The notes beneath the pieces are model-generated. The model was given only the letters and a program-made list of their open reading frames with translations. It was not told where the DNA came from and did not search any database. From contig NW_003314362.1 of the NCBI RefSeq assembly GCF_000143415.4, forward strand, positions 124,001 through 188,000: a stretch of 64,000 bases of DNA, given 5' to 3'. How positions within the stretch are numbered: the first letter of the stretch is position 1; every line of letters begins with the position of its first letter. This DNA is from Selaginella moellendorffii (lineage: Eukaryota > Streptophyta > Lycopodiopsida > Selaginellales > Selaginellaceae). Both the position numbers and the translations under genes were made by a program. This document shows positions 47,435-57,410 of this stretch, in pieces.

Positions 47435-49026
47435 TGTAAGCGACTAAATTTTCCATTCTACTTTAGTCACTTAACCACACCTCTGACCACTTGGAGGAGT
47501 CTCATTCACAACCTCCATAAGTCCAATCCAGGACTTGGGACTTGCTAGCCCCGAGAATGGCATCCATGCCACTTAACATTTGCACTTGGTCCAAGTGCTC
47601 CACGTGTCCGATCCCATGACCGACACTCAGAGGTACCACCGACATAGCAGCCCGTTACGCTAAGGCCATGCCCAATCACCTTTGCCACACTGGTAGTCCA
47701 ATACCACTTGCATCACCGTCTTGGCTCTCCAAGACTAGGCAAACCATCCGTGAGTGGTCATCTCAGATCCACTCCTTAGCATCCTTAGGATGCCCACCGA
47801 CAAGGGGAATAGCCTTCCTCAATATCCCTCTGTCAGTTCCCACTATGTCCCTTTCTGCCCCTGGCCGTGTTTGCCAACACTGCCACTGGATCGAGACCCA
47901 CAGGCCCGACCACTAAGTCCCACGGTCCTCTGGGACTTCCTCACCACACGACTGTGTCCTTGGTCACTACCCCAGAGGACTGCTCCTCTTCCTTTCCACA
48001 GTTTGGGCCTTTGGGACAACATTTCGGAACACCGTGGCCTTACGCGAGCCACCTGGGTACTCTCCTCGCCTTCTGCCCTTGGGTGCTCTAGCCATGGGCT
48101 TAGAGCGAGGTTCCGTTGAGCCACGCCTGGTATCCAAGTAGGTAGTGCCACCCACACTTGGACTGGGAGCATCGGCCAGTCGATCTCCCGGGGGAACTAG
48201 AGCCGGCTCTTGAACACTTCACCAAGCTACCCTGCTTGTCGGTCCGTGTTCACTCTAGTCTTGGACTTCCCAGTGGGCAACTCATCACCCAACACTGGGT
48301 CCGGCCTTCCTGGGCCAAACTGGCCTTTCCTGGCCAAACTGGCTCCACTGCAGTCCTCCCCCTACTATACTTTTGGAGCTCACCAAACCCCCCAGGGTCT
48401 GGGAGACGAACGCTTTGGGCTTTCACCCTCTCAGGCTCCGGACTCGGACTTGGACTCGGACTCGGACTCGGACTCGGACTCGGCCTCGGGCTCGGCCTCG
48501 GTCTCGGTCTCGGTCCCGATCTCGGTCTCGGTCTCGATCTCGGTCTCGGTCCCGGTCTCGGTCCCGGTCTCGGTCTCGACTTCGGACTCCATCTCGGACT
48601 CCATCTCGGACTCCATCTCGGGTCCATCTCGGACTCCACTTCGGACTCCAACTCGGGTCCATCTCGGGTCCACCTCGGACTCCACTTCGGACTCCTTCTC
48701 GGACTCCATCTCGGGTCCATCTCGGACTCCACTTCGGACTCCAACTCGGGTCCATCTCGGACTCCACTTCGGACTCCAACTCAGGTCCATCTCGGACTCC
48801 CACGTGTCATGTGTTGACCCTTTTGGGTCCCTTTTTGGAGCCTCGCCTTTTGCTCGCTTCGTGCTCGTTCCTCGAGCACTTCGTTGGGAGTTCCACTCCC
48901 GCTCTTGACTTTTCAAATCGGAGCTTTTGGTCCAAACGTGTTACGCTCGTTTGGCTCTCGCTTCAGCCACTACCATGTGGCGCCCTTCCAGCTCCACTTT
49001 GGGGCCTAGGGATTTTGTGTCTCACA
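47435..49026 (-). repeat. LARD-like LTR F (1592 bp)
   Basis: 5' LTR in transcription direction. Array 48440-48801 (362 bp), backbone 1230 bp. On the minus strand the array begins about 225 bp after the LTR start, a position expected to lie in U3, where plant LTR promoters and enhancers sit. Confidence 0.9.
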
Positions 49027-49394
49027 ACTTCCTGCAAACAAATATCAAATGGAAGAACATGTGGAAAAAAAATGATAAAAGTATCCAAGAATACATGGTA
49101 TTGCAGGTCATGTTCATTCGAGGGTGAGGAGGTTGAATATAAATATGTTCTAAACTTATGTGTTGAAGATAGCACGGCTTATGTTTGGGCTGTTGCATTT
49201 CATGATGCTGCTAAAGAAATAGTTGGTTTGCCACCAATTGAATTTGAACAACTCTAAAATTTGGATTATGACAGATTTTGTTCATATATTGATGGTATTT
49301 AAGAGAAAAAATTTGCAATAAAGATGTGTTCTAGTCTCGAAAAATACCTCAATGGAGAGAGAATTAAATACATCATAGTTGGTGTGGATATATG
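49027..49394 (+). pseudogene. RPA1-like protein, 3' part (zinc ribbon and last OB fold)
   Basis: Starts with the second copy of the ACTTC target duplication and continues the RPA reading: CKQISNGRTCGKKMIKV, TWYCRSCSF (Cys pairs of the RPA C-terminal zinc ribbon), YKYVLNLCVEDSTAYVWAVA and AKEIVGLPP. Two in-frame TAA codons (49255-49257 and about 49300) interrupt it before KKFAIKMCSSLEKYLNGERI, the usual end of this OB fold. It faces away from RepHel. Confidence 0.75.
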
Positions 49395-50510
49395 AGGTGG
49401 TTTATCTTAATTTAGTTTAAATGCTCTAAAAACATTATGAAAATGAAGCCTCAAGTTGCAATCCTCATGAAAATATCTTGTCTTGAGAAATGTGCTTTCA
49501 AGTTCAATGTTTTTATTTGAATAATATATTACTTATTTTAGAACTACTGTTTTTTTACCACATTTTTTTTTTAGAAAGCTTGTTTTGCATCCTGAAATTA
49601 CATTTTTTTAGTAGCATAATTGCACAATGCAACTATGCTTAATGAGAGAATGAACTTTTTTATCCCTATGTTTGCCACTTTGCAGCTTCAAATCTTTGAT
49701 TGTGATTTGTTTCATATATACAAGCTTGTATATGGTCATCGAATCCCATACTACTCATGGTGCCTATCACAATTTATGCAGATCTTGCAACAGCTAAACT
49801 GGTAAACAGGTTTTTAAGAAGCCTGTAACACTATTGACTGGAGAGAGTGATGTTTAGCTACTCACTCCTTGGGAGGAATAATGAATCTTAGTTCCACAAT
49901 TTGCATAAATTATCCAGTTTAGACTATCAAGAATCAAGAACAGCCCTAAAGTATTTTCTCTTGCACAAGAGTATCATTTATGGATAAAGGAAATAGCCAT
50001 ATATGTTCCATTCGAGTGATAAAATAACAAACTCTGGCAAGTGTTTCTCTATCGTTTTCTTATGATTTTTTCTATGTTTTATCTCTCTAAATTTAGCAGT
50101 GTGAGTTATAGATACGGATGCTCCAGACAGAAATAGCGTCAGCTGGAAATCAATGCTCGCTTGTGGTATCTAAATGCCTCTTTGACAGGCTCTCCAGGCA
50201 TTTGCCTAGAAAGGGCACCTTGCACAAAGCCAACGTTTGACGGCTTAATTGGCAGGATATGCCCGTTTCGGGCATCTGGATAATGACGTGAGCTTTAGGA
50301 TTGGAGACAGTGGGTTCTCATAGCTGCCTGGCGGATGGAGAATGCAAAGAAGATCGTCGAGATCGATGGCTAGTGTTGGAATGCGATTGCGTCCAGAATG
50401 GACTTCCAAGAGATGGCTTGCCGTAGTTTGCTGAGGAGCTTCCGTTGGATGCTACAGGCAGGCAGGCAGTGCCACCGGAGAAATTGTACGTGATCTATTC
50501 TAACAAATGA
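49395..50510. other. AT-rich non-coding DNA; Helitron 5' end expected here or beyond
   Basis: No recognised gene. Short inverted sequences around AAACTGG/CCAGTTT (49796-49920) are too weak to call an element. Composition becomes GC-rich at about 50130, near the next gene remnant. Confidence 0.4.
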
Positions 50511-50976
50511 CTATGCGCTTGGTTTCTGCGGAATTCGTCCACTCCCCGATAAATTCTTCGCTCTTGTCGCTGTGGCATTCCTCTCGGGCCTTTTGCTCTT
50601 GCGGTGTTTCCACTCCCAGATTGCGGTCCTCAGATCGTCCATCTTGGAGATGCTGACAAGGAAAGGCGCGAGCTTGACAAGCTCCTGTGGCACTCGAGAA
50701 GGAGGAGATGGGCAGGCATTGTTCTTGTATGTCTCGGGCTTGTCATCAATCACCACAACCTTCTTCATGTCCCTGCCCAGGAGCGCCGCCGGTTTGATCA
50801 CAAAATCTATGCAAGAGTTACCATGGGTGGTCATGGTCGTCGATCATCTTCTCCTGCGTCCCCGCGGTGAAGATGACCACTTCATACCCCCCTTGACCGC
50901 CTCCGGGCCGCTTCACGGCGCCATCGATGAGGGTGTTGTCCAGATCGAGCACGAGTGTGGGCCAGCGGCCTGGCCA
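50511..50976 (-). pseudogene. FCP1/NIF-type CTD phosphatase remnant
   Basis: Pieces of a HAD-family small CTD phosphatase (dephosphorylates phosphoserine, classically in the RNA polymerase II tail) are present in order but in different frames. LVLDLDNTLID (catalytic DxDxT, here DLDNT) lies near 50945, YEVVIFTAGTQEK near 50880, and GRDMKKVVVIDDKPETYK near 50760, followed by a tail including MDDLRTAIWEWKHR. Two internal segments are missing between them, including most of the region between the FTAG motif and the C-terminal Asp pair. No introns can rescue the frame that I can see. A decayed copy rather than a working gene. Confidence 0.65.
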
Positions 50977-51020
50977 TAAACTCTTCCTTTTGCCCTAAAC
51001 CGGCCCTTAGGTTTGGTGCC

Positions 51021-52818
51021 ATGGCGCCAATTGATCACCCCGCAAGCTGCGATTTTGAGGAAGCTCTAGCTGCGGCTGCCCGTGGCATCAACGTATCAGG
51101 TAAAGGAGAGAGATTGAGATCTCGAGAGCTAGTCGTGTAGGCTCACAGTTCGTGCCGCTTTGCAGCCATGCATGTGACCCTTGTGGTCACGAGCGCGGCC
51201 AAAATCCCATTGTTGTTGCAACTCCTGCGCTCCCGAGCAATCTCTAATTGTTGGGGGCTGGTAGGGCGCATGAGCGAGGACGAATGGATGCTGCGAGCCT
51301 TGAGCTTTGTGGTGGCCACCCCGGAGGAAGTCCGTGGCACCGCTTTGTTTTCCTCCCGCCTTGAGGCGCTTGTGCTGGACAAAGCAGCTGTGGCGCAAAA
51401 CACTTTTTTCCACGAGGTTTGTCCTTGGCTTCTGTTCACTCACACTAAGTGTGTCACTCGTGCGCAGCTCTTGTATGAATCACGACATCGTAAGCTTCCC
51501 GTGTTTCCTGCGCAACCACGAGTACCAGTCTTTCGGAGGTTTGGAATTTTGTTTTCTTCTGCTCTCGCTAAACTCTACACTGTCCATCAGGCCGTGGCAG
51601 CACGGCGTGAGCGCAATGAAGGGCTGGGTGGATCCCAGGGACCGCTCCAGTGTCAAGGGGGAGCTGCGTTCCTCCTTGGAGGAAACTCTACCAGGTGATA
51701 TATACACTACCAGGATTGATTAGCCTTGCTCAAGTTAGTGTCCTTTGTGTTTTGCCAGAAGTGCTGTCTTGCTCTGGCCTTGGAGACTCGTGGTTTGACT
51801 CAGCTGTGGAAAGCTTTGCCGATGGTGACAGCATAGTGCAGCAGGACTGGTCCGCGATTCTGAGCTACATGCCTGGCGTTTTCCATCGCCTTGCTCGCGG
51901 AGATAAATGGCTCACGCTTGTCCTGGCACCCGACTGCAGGGCTGCTCCCATCGCCCGGTTTATGCAAGTGTTTGCTCGTCACTTCGGACTGCCGGAAGAG
52001 CTGGTTGGCCTCCAAGCGGCCAGCCGAGTTGCCGTTGGTTCCCCCGAGAGATTTCACCCAAGCAACAGGTTGAGCGACGTCTGCCAGCTCATACTGGTCG
52101 AGGCGGACAAGCTCTTTGCGTCACACAGGCCCGAGGTGAGCTCGCTCTCTCTCTCGTGGTCACTTCCGTAGCTGTCTTGCCTTGTGTGTCACAGATGGAG
52201 TGGATCGTGGAGCGGCTGGAAGAGGATGTCCAGATCGGTTTGCACTCGGAGACGCTGCCTCCTGAGGTGGAAGACCTGGCGTCGAGGTTTGCCAAGCGCC
52301 ATCGGTGGGAAAGGCTAGACAAGGCCGGCGCCAGCATGGATGGCATCCGCCAGTTCTACGCTTGCGTGGACGATGAGAGCTGCAAACTAGACGAGCTATG
52401 CCGGCTGTGCAAAGAGCTGAGGCGGCGCTTCAAAGTCCAGGCGGCGGTGGTGTGCAACAGCAGTGCCAGGGTGGTGGAGGTGGTGGAGGAGATGAGGAAG
52501 CGGGGCTTGTCCGCGTTTGGGATTCACAGCGGCATGGGCGAGAGGGAGGTGGAGCTTATCAAGCGGAGCGAGCAAAGGTCCGTGATCGTCACAGATCATG
52601 GCTGCTCCAAGGGGGCTCGAGACGTGATCAACTTTGAGATGCCACTGTCTCCCGGGGACTACTTTGAGCGTGCTTCCAAGCAGCGGGACCAGGTGACCAA
52701 AGTGGTGATTAGTCTTGTTGTCGGGGGGCAAGAGTGTGAGCTACTGGATCGCGTGAGGAGTCTGTATGGGGTCGACATAGATTTGTTGCCTTCTCAGCCC
52801 AAGAGACCTGTATTATGA
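51021..52818 (+). CDS. Catalytically dead eIF4A/DEAD-box-like protein, 6 exons
   Basis: Exons 51021-51099, 51166-51416, 51468-51538, 51591-51694, 51759-52135, 52195-52818 join in phase to 501 residues. Residues about 170-501 follow the eIF4A fold from start to end: FADGDSIVQQDWSA where Walker A should be, LVLAPDCRAAP for motif Ia (PTRELA), VAVGSPERF for Ib, LILVEADKLF for II (VEAD instead of DEAD), HSETLPPE for III (SET instead of SAT), then MDGIRQFYACVDD, AAVVCNSSARVVEVV (IV), VIVTDHGCSKGARDV (V) and a motif VI position with FERASKQRDQ instead of HRIGRSGR, ending YGVDIDLLPSQ. ATP-binding Lys and all arginine fingers are lost, yet the frame is open over six exons. Residues 1-168 resemble a second, more decayed N-terminal lobe (VVATPEEV, ALVLDKAA). 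Probably a pseudoenzyme, possibly a regulatory RNA-binding or partner-binding protein. Confidence 0.75.
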
Positions 52819-53833
52819 TGTAGTAATGTGACCATCTTCGTAATCTAGTTTTGAAGAAGGGTCCAGTGTTCTGTGTGCAATCTGAGGTTGGCACCGGCAA
52901 ATCTTGCAACACTAGAACTCAGGAATTAGTCCATGAATTTGGAAACCTGGTGTACAATCAGTCTTTCATGTGGCTTGAGCTCCACAAATACTCGAGCTGT
53001 AAACAATTCTTTCGACATCGACCAGTTTAAGCTCTTCATTAACATCCAAAATTTTCCTTAAATTCACCCTTAATATTAAGAGTAAGTGTCAAAAGGCCCG
53101 ACACCAGTTCTTGCTTCACACAAACTTTGTTATCAATCCCACCATTTTACATTAGAAGATTTTAACCTAATTTGAAATTTTAATGTTATTCTTTTCATAT
53201 CAATATTAGCTAATTATAGTATTAGTCATTTTTTGTAATAAAAACTTTGGATAATGATAACCTTAGCCATTACGTTATACCTAACAGCATTAGACTAACA
53301 AAACTCTCAGGAATGTTAAGCATGTGATGGAAGAGGATTCTACAAGCAAGGAATCAAAATTTCCCTTGTGTCAATAACAAAAAATCATGGATCACACAGC
53401 AAGAATTTCCTAGATCACTAGCACCATAGGAACAAAGATCTCTATGGAAGAGGAAGGATTCCACAAGCAAGAAATCATGAAAATTTCCAGGAATCAAGAG
53501 CATTACCTTGTGTGAGAGGGGGAAGTCTCCATGGATGGGCCACAATCCCTTGCAAACGTAGCAATCCGCTGGGCAGGTCGACTGCATTGTCCCCAACAGC
53601 AGCACCATTGCAAGATTGGCCATCTTGTTTGTGAGCATATAAGGTGTGTTGGTGATTGCCACACCACACTCCTTGCACTTTCCATGCTGAACGACCGACA
53701 CGATCTCCAGCTGCAGCAGCCTCACCACTGCCAATGCCTTGAACTTGTGATTGACGACCAGCTTGAATCTAGCTCCTGAGTGTTGCAGCAGCATCACAAG
53801 TGAAAGCCCTATACAATATTCATGGAATAATTT
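52819..53833. other. Intergenic; no supported gene
   Basis: A 168-codon minus frame (53860-53354) overlaps simple repeated phrases (GGAAGAGGAAGGATTCCACAAGCAAG appears in variants at 53329 and 53446) and has no recognised domain. I treat it as chance. Confidence 0.4.
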
Positions 53834-53867
53834 AATCCTAATGCTACAAAAGTGTAGCATTAGGATT
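53834..53867. repeat. Perfect 15-bp hairpin
   Basis: AATCCTAATGCTACA (53834-53848) and its exact complement (53853-53867) are separated by AAAG. The flanks are AT-rich. Could be the core of a foldback transposon or the stem of a small RNA precursor; the stem is short for a microRNA. Confidence 0.75.
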
Positions 53868-54746
53868 TATGCAAAAAATGCAAAAGAAATGCTAGCTTAC
53901 TTTAATGTTAATTTTTGGTGTAAACAAGTTACCATTAAATTCAACAACTAAATTAGAGTTTGCATTTACACCAATACTTAAAGTTATACTTAAATATTAG
54001 TCTTCTCTGCAAGCTTGGCTGCAATAGTTGTCCAGCAAGCTGGAGGTGGCTGACACTTCTTACGACTCTCAGCTCTGCCTTGCAAAATACTCTTCCCTCT
54101 TGAGATCAATTAGAGCATGAGTCTCATCTGAAGTTTAGTTGTGTCCACTTTTTTGCCTTGACATTGGATCATCTTCAAGCAGCTCCACATCTGCTATTTC
54201 CTCAGCTGTTGCTTCCTCAGTTGCTAATCCCTCAACATTCACCTCTAGTCTCTCCAACTTGATGAAAATGATATAAATGCATTCTAGGAATACCTGGATT
54301 GGAGCTGAAGTCTTACGTGCTTTAGGCATCCTTGCATGTGTGTGAATATGAATGCAGGAGGTGAAGGTGGCAACATTGTCGGCAAAGAAGCTGAGCACCG
54401 AGTTCCAAGAGATGACAGTCCATGGGTTAGTTATTCGCTGTTAGGTTGGAATGGGAATATGCTATACTCAACGCATTAGAGCTAGGAACATGGTGGTGGA
54501 TGAGGAGTCTCTTCCCCAAGATGTTACAACATATTGTCCAAGCACTTGAAGATGAAGATGGAGAGAAGCTTACCAAGCTCACCAGAAAGGTTATGGAAAT
54601 TTATCCTTCTTTACGAATTCAAAGAAGATCTGGAAGAACATGAGCAGCTTGACTTCTCCTGCACGGTTTGCAAAAGATGAAGATGAAGAAGACAATACAA
54701 TTATGCATTTTTATATTCGATTAATAATAAAAACACATTTTGACTC
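53868..54746. other. Intergenic; short unassigned frames
   Basis: Frames at 54398-54135 (-) and 54446-54643 (+) have no recognised family. The + frame is followed by other acidic/Lys-rich codons and could be a decayed exon. Confidence 0.35.
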
Positions 54747-54844
54747 GTATCAGTTGTGTCAGTTGCGAGAACTTGTATCACAACCTGATGTAGTATGATC
54801 AAGTACCATCATACTACACCAGATTAAGTTGTAGCAACTGATAC
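54747..54844. repeat. 98-bp foldback (MITE-like) palindrome
   Basis: Outer arms GTATCAGTTG (54747-54756) and CAACTGATAC (54835-54844) are exact complements. Inner arms TGATGTAGTATGAT (54786-54799) and ATCATACTACACCA (54808-54821) pair with one mismatch around an 8-nt loop. The intervening arms also pair partly (CACAACC with TTAAGTTG, offset). A miniature inverted-repeat element or a hairpin RNA gene are both possible; no clear target duplication. Confidence 0.65.
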
Positions 54845-55603
54845 CGTTGCTCGCGTGCCCGGCATCACGAGGCACGCAGCCCCTTCACCGAGATCCTCCC
54901 AGCCACGCCAAATGGTATCTCCCAGCCTCCATCCAAAGTCCTGGAGCACTGCTTTTCCTAGCATCCTGGCATGGCTGTACGCCATGAGATCAGTCCCTTC
55001 TTCTTTGTTTTCTTGGATGGAGCACTGATGAGAAAGAAGGTCGAGGCTCATGGACTCCCAGCACAGCGATTCACAGCGGCATGGGAGCAAGGACCTCAGA
55101 GTGGCCCGAGATGGAGGAACATGAACGTGGGAATGGAGGGTGTGAGAAGACCCCCACAACAAACTTGCAAACTTGTTTGCACAGTCCCATGCTTCCTGCT
55201 GGGCACTGCAAGAGTGCCCAAACAAAATATAGATAGATAGATAGATAGATAGATTTATAAGTTATTCTTGTATGCTTGAGGGCTCCTAACAACTCCCACA
55301 GAACTAGAAGAAATTAATTTGTTAGTTCTTCAAGGCATCCTGCAAAATCTTGTAAAAACGTAAGAGACATGCCCAGCCTGTGCTTATGGCATTCGGAATA
55401 GTAAGCAACATAGCCATTGCGATCGTTCCTACGTCGGCAGTGCCATGACTGAAAGTAAAAAACAGAAAAACGAGGCGATGTAGCGATATAGCTTTTCAAC
55501 GAATTCGTGAGTAGCGTTGCTTCTTCTCCGGTTCGTGACGCTGGAAGCCTGGCAGACGCAGCGTCCGATTTGCCGAAAAGTCTGTATCATATTCTTCTGC
55601 TTT
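54845..55603. other. Intergenic with AGAT microsatellite
   Basis: A 133-codon minus frame (55225-54824) has no recognised domain. Bases 55231-55254 are six AGAT units. Bases 55551-55603 are the 3' flank of the RWD-RING gene that is duplicated at 7404-7561. Confidence 0.45.
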
Positions 55604-56612
55604 CTATCTGAATTCTTCGCCAGATTTCTTGCGAAGCCACTGCCTCTTTGCTGCATGCGTCGAGTGTTTCTTCTTGTTTCGATGGCTCGCATGGGTGTCA
55701 TAGACAGGAAGTTGTGCCCACTCAGACGAATCGCTAGAAGTGGAAACGGTTGAATGTGAAACTTCTGGCATTTGCTCGCAGAGAACCACCGCTACTGCCG
55801 TTTCATCTGGCTCGCCTCGAGTTTCAACGCCAACAGTTGATCCTCTCGAGCAAATCTCTTTTACATGAGCGACGTCTTGCGTGTGAATCTCGGCCCGGCA
55901 AACCGGACAAGACGCAGTGGAGTCTGCAGGAAGCCACTTCCACCAGTCCGAGAAACAATCACTGCGAGCGAGAAAAAATGATAAGAGAGAGAAAAAAGAG
56001 AGAGGAAATACCTGTGGAAGCAATGGAAGCAGGACATGAGCTTCATGTAATGTTGATGAGCGTGATCCAATGCCAAAGGAAACAAGCAAAAGCAGCAATC
56101 TCCTTCCGGATAGTTGTTTGATGTCAAAAAATCCACTGCAAACTGGAAGCTAGAATGAATGAACCATTTCTTTGTGATTCATGCACACCTCAGAGATTGT
56201 GACCAGCATCGGCTCGTTGGACAAACGATTTGCCTCCAGCTCCAGGCCAGTGAGGAGATTGATCTGCCGAGACACATCCAATCCCTTGACAAGCACAAGC
56301 TCGAATTTTGGGGGATGGCTTGGATACTACTGCACACACATTCTCCAGCCAGTTTGCCAAATGGAACTTCGCAAATTCACTACCTTGTCGCCTGCCTTGA
56401 TCGAGAGAACAATCTCCACAAACTGCCCCAAGAAACTCTCGAATGAATGTGGATCGATTGCAAGAAGGCGAAACGTTTACCTGCAAAGGAAGCTCGTCCG
56501 CCGTGCGCGGCTTGAGAAGGACCTCCAAATGAGGAGGCCATCGCTGCAAAATCTTACAGTCGTGGCGATACACGGCATCCATTGCCTCGAGCTCCAAGCT
56601 CACGTCCTCCAT
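55604..56612 (-). CDS. RWD-RING E3 ubiquitin ligase (RNF25-like), 5 exons
   Basis: Exons on the minus strand: 56612-56481, 56422-56384, 56326-56189, 56142-56012, 55961-55604, in phase, 265 residues. Residues about 1-105 form an RWD domain (MEDVSLELEAMDAVY, then YPSHPPKFELVLVKGLD and EPMLVTISE), a UBC-like fold that binds partners. Residues about 117-175 form a RING: GDCCFCL, MSCFHCFH, then DCFSDWW and CPVCRAEI. This order is that of RNF25/AO7-type ligases, which recruit E2 enzymes for ubiquitin transfer. The Ser/Thr-rich tail has no domain and ends in a basic stretch. The exon 4 acceptor after CTTCCAG, not the later TTTGCAG, is required for frame. Divergent neighbour: CHD remodeller, ATGs about 0.8 kb apart. 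Confidence 0.85.
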
Positions 56613-57410
56613 CTCCTCCCCGGGAAGAACAAATTCTAGGGTTTAACATTAGGGTAGCGTGGAATATTCTAAAAGAAATAAGAGTTCTTACAGCGCAGTG
56701 GAATATTCGCCTGTGGTGTGTGATCTTCCCGCGGTTTTCGAGACGAAGGGGAGAAGAAGTTGCCCGCCGACAAGCCGGCGGCGACGGCGCCGGAAAGCAC
56801 GACCGGCACACGCAGCGTTACAATACGGCTAGGAGCGTAGGCTACGGGCTCTAGCGCCAATGGCCGGCGCGAGAATACGTATCAATACGCGCATCGATAT
56901 AATGAGAAAGTACAACAGACGAACAGGGAAGAGGTGAGCGCTGTGTGCGGAGGGGGCGGCCCCCGCCACGCGGCGCCCTGCCACTGGCGGGAGACCAGCG
57001 ATGCCAATGCTGCCACGCCACGTGGATGCCGTCATTGTCTCCCTCTCTCATTACACTGTGGGCGCTACCATTCGTTCGTGGCGAGGAGGAGAAGAGCTTG
57101 TCTCGTATCGCCAGTGTCGATCGCCGCGAGGTCTAGGGTTTTCGTGGAGCGGAGGCGCTGTGGAACGGCTAGGCCGCGGCCGCGAGGCGCCAGTGATTGC
57201 GCCAGCATTTGATCGGCTTCCGGGGGATTTTAGGGTGCCCGCGAGGTTTTGATCGGGTTTTAGGGCTTGCGGGAGGAGGAAGAAGGAGGAGCTGGGAAGC
57301 CGTCCGAGAATGCGAAGAATTTCGTTCCACGGGGTATGTGGTTTTGTTTTTGCCCTTGTCTCATTTATTAGTTTTAGCGTGTCTAAAGAGAATGAGGTAC
57401 CTATATAGAT
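56613..57410. promoter_or_regulatory. Shared upstream region of the divergent RWD-RING and CHD genes
   Basis: About 800 bp, GC-rich, with no convincing coding frame. It must hold both promoters and 5' leaders. A G-box core CACGTG lies at about 57018. Two AGGGTTTT/TAGGG telo-box-like motifs at about 57133 and 57255 are typical of plant housekeeping leaders; their function here is inferred. Confidence 0.5.

Larger units (their letters stand above)
41578..49026 (-). mobile_element. Complete LARD-like LTR element (7449 bp) with 5-bp target duplication
   Basis: Starts TGTAAGCG (41578), ends TCTCACA (49026). The 5-mer ACTTC is repeated exactly at 41573-41577 and 49027-49031, so both ends are certain. 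Two LTRs (41578-43286, 47435-49026) enclose 4148 bp. On the minus strand the PBS (TTTGGTATCGGAG) follows the 5' LTR after one base and a G-rich tract (GGGTGGTGGAAT) precedes the 3' LTR. No gag-pol: non-autonomous. It splits the zinc-ribbon codons of the RPA-like pseudogene. Confidence 0.9.
34549..49394 (-). mobile_element. Helitron with RepHel, captured UGT fragment and RPA-like gene; 5' end not located
   Basis: The 3' terminus (minus strand) is at 34549: ...CCCAGCATTTGCTGGG, CAATTG, CTAG, then T in the flank, the classical hairpin plus CTRR end inserted next to T. The RepHel ORF (35036-39418, minus) is upstream. Beyond it are a UDP-glycosyltransferase fragment (40132-40721) and, on the other strand, an RPA1-like pseudogene (41139-41577 and 49027-49394), the usual passenger of plant Helitrons. 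A 7.45-kb LARD-like element is nested inside. The 5'-TC end lies somewhere right of 49394 but I cannot place it; 49394 is only the last feature assigned to it. Confidence 0.75.

Noticed and set aside
53354-53860. 168-codon minus-strand frame
   Set aside because: No domain, overlaps the perfect hairpin and degenerate repeated phrases; likely chance.
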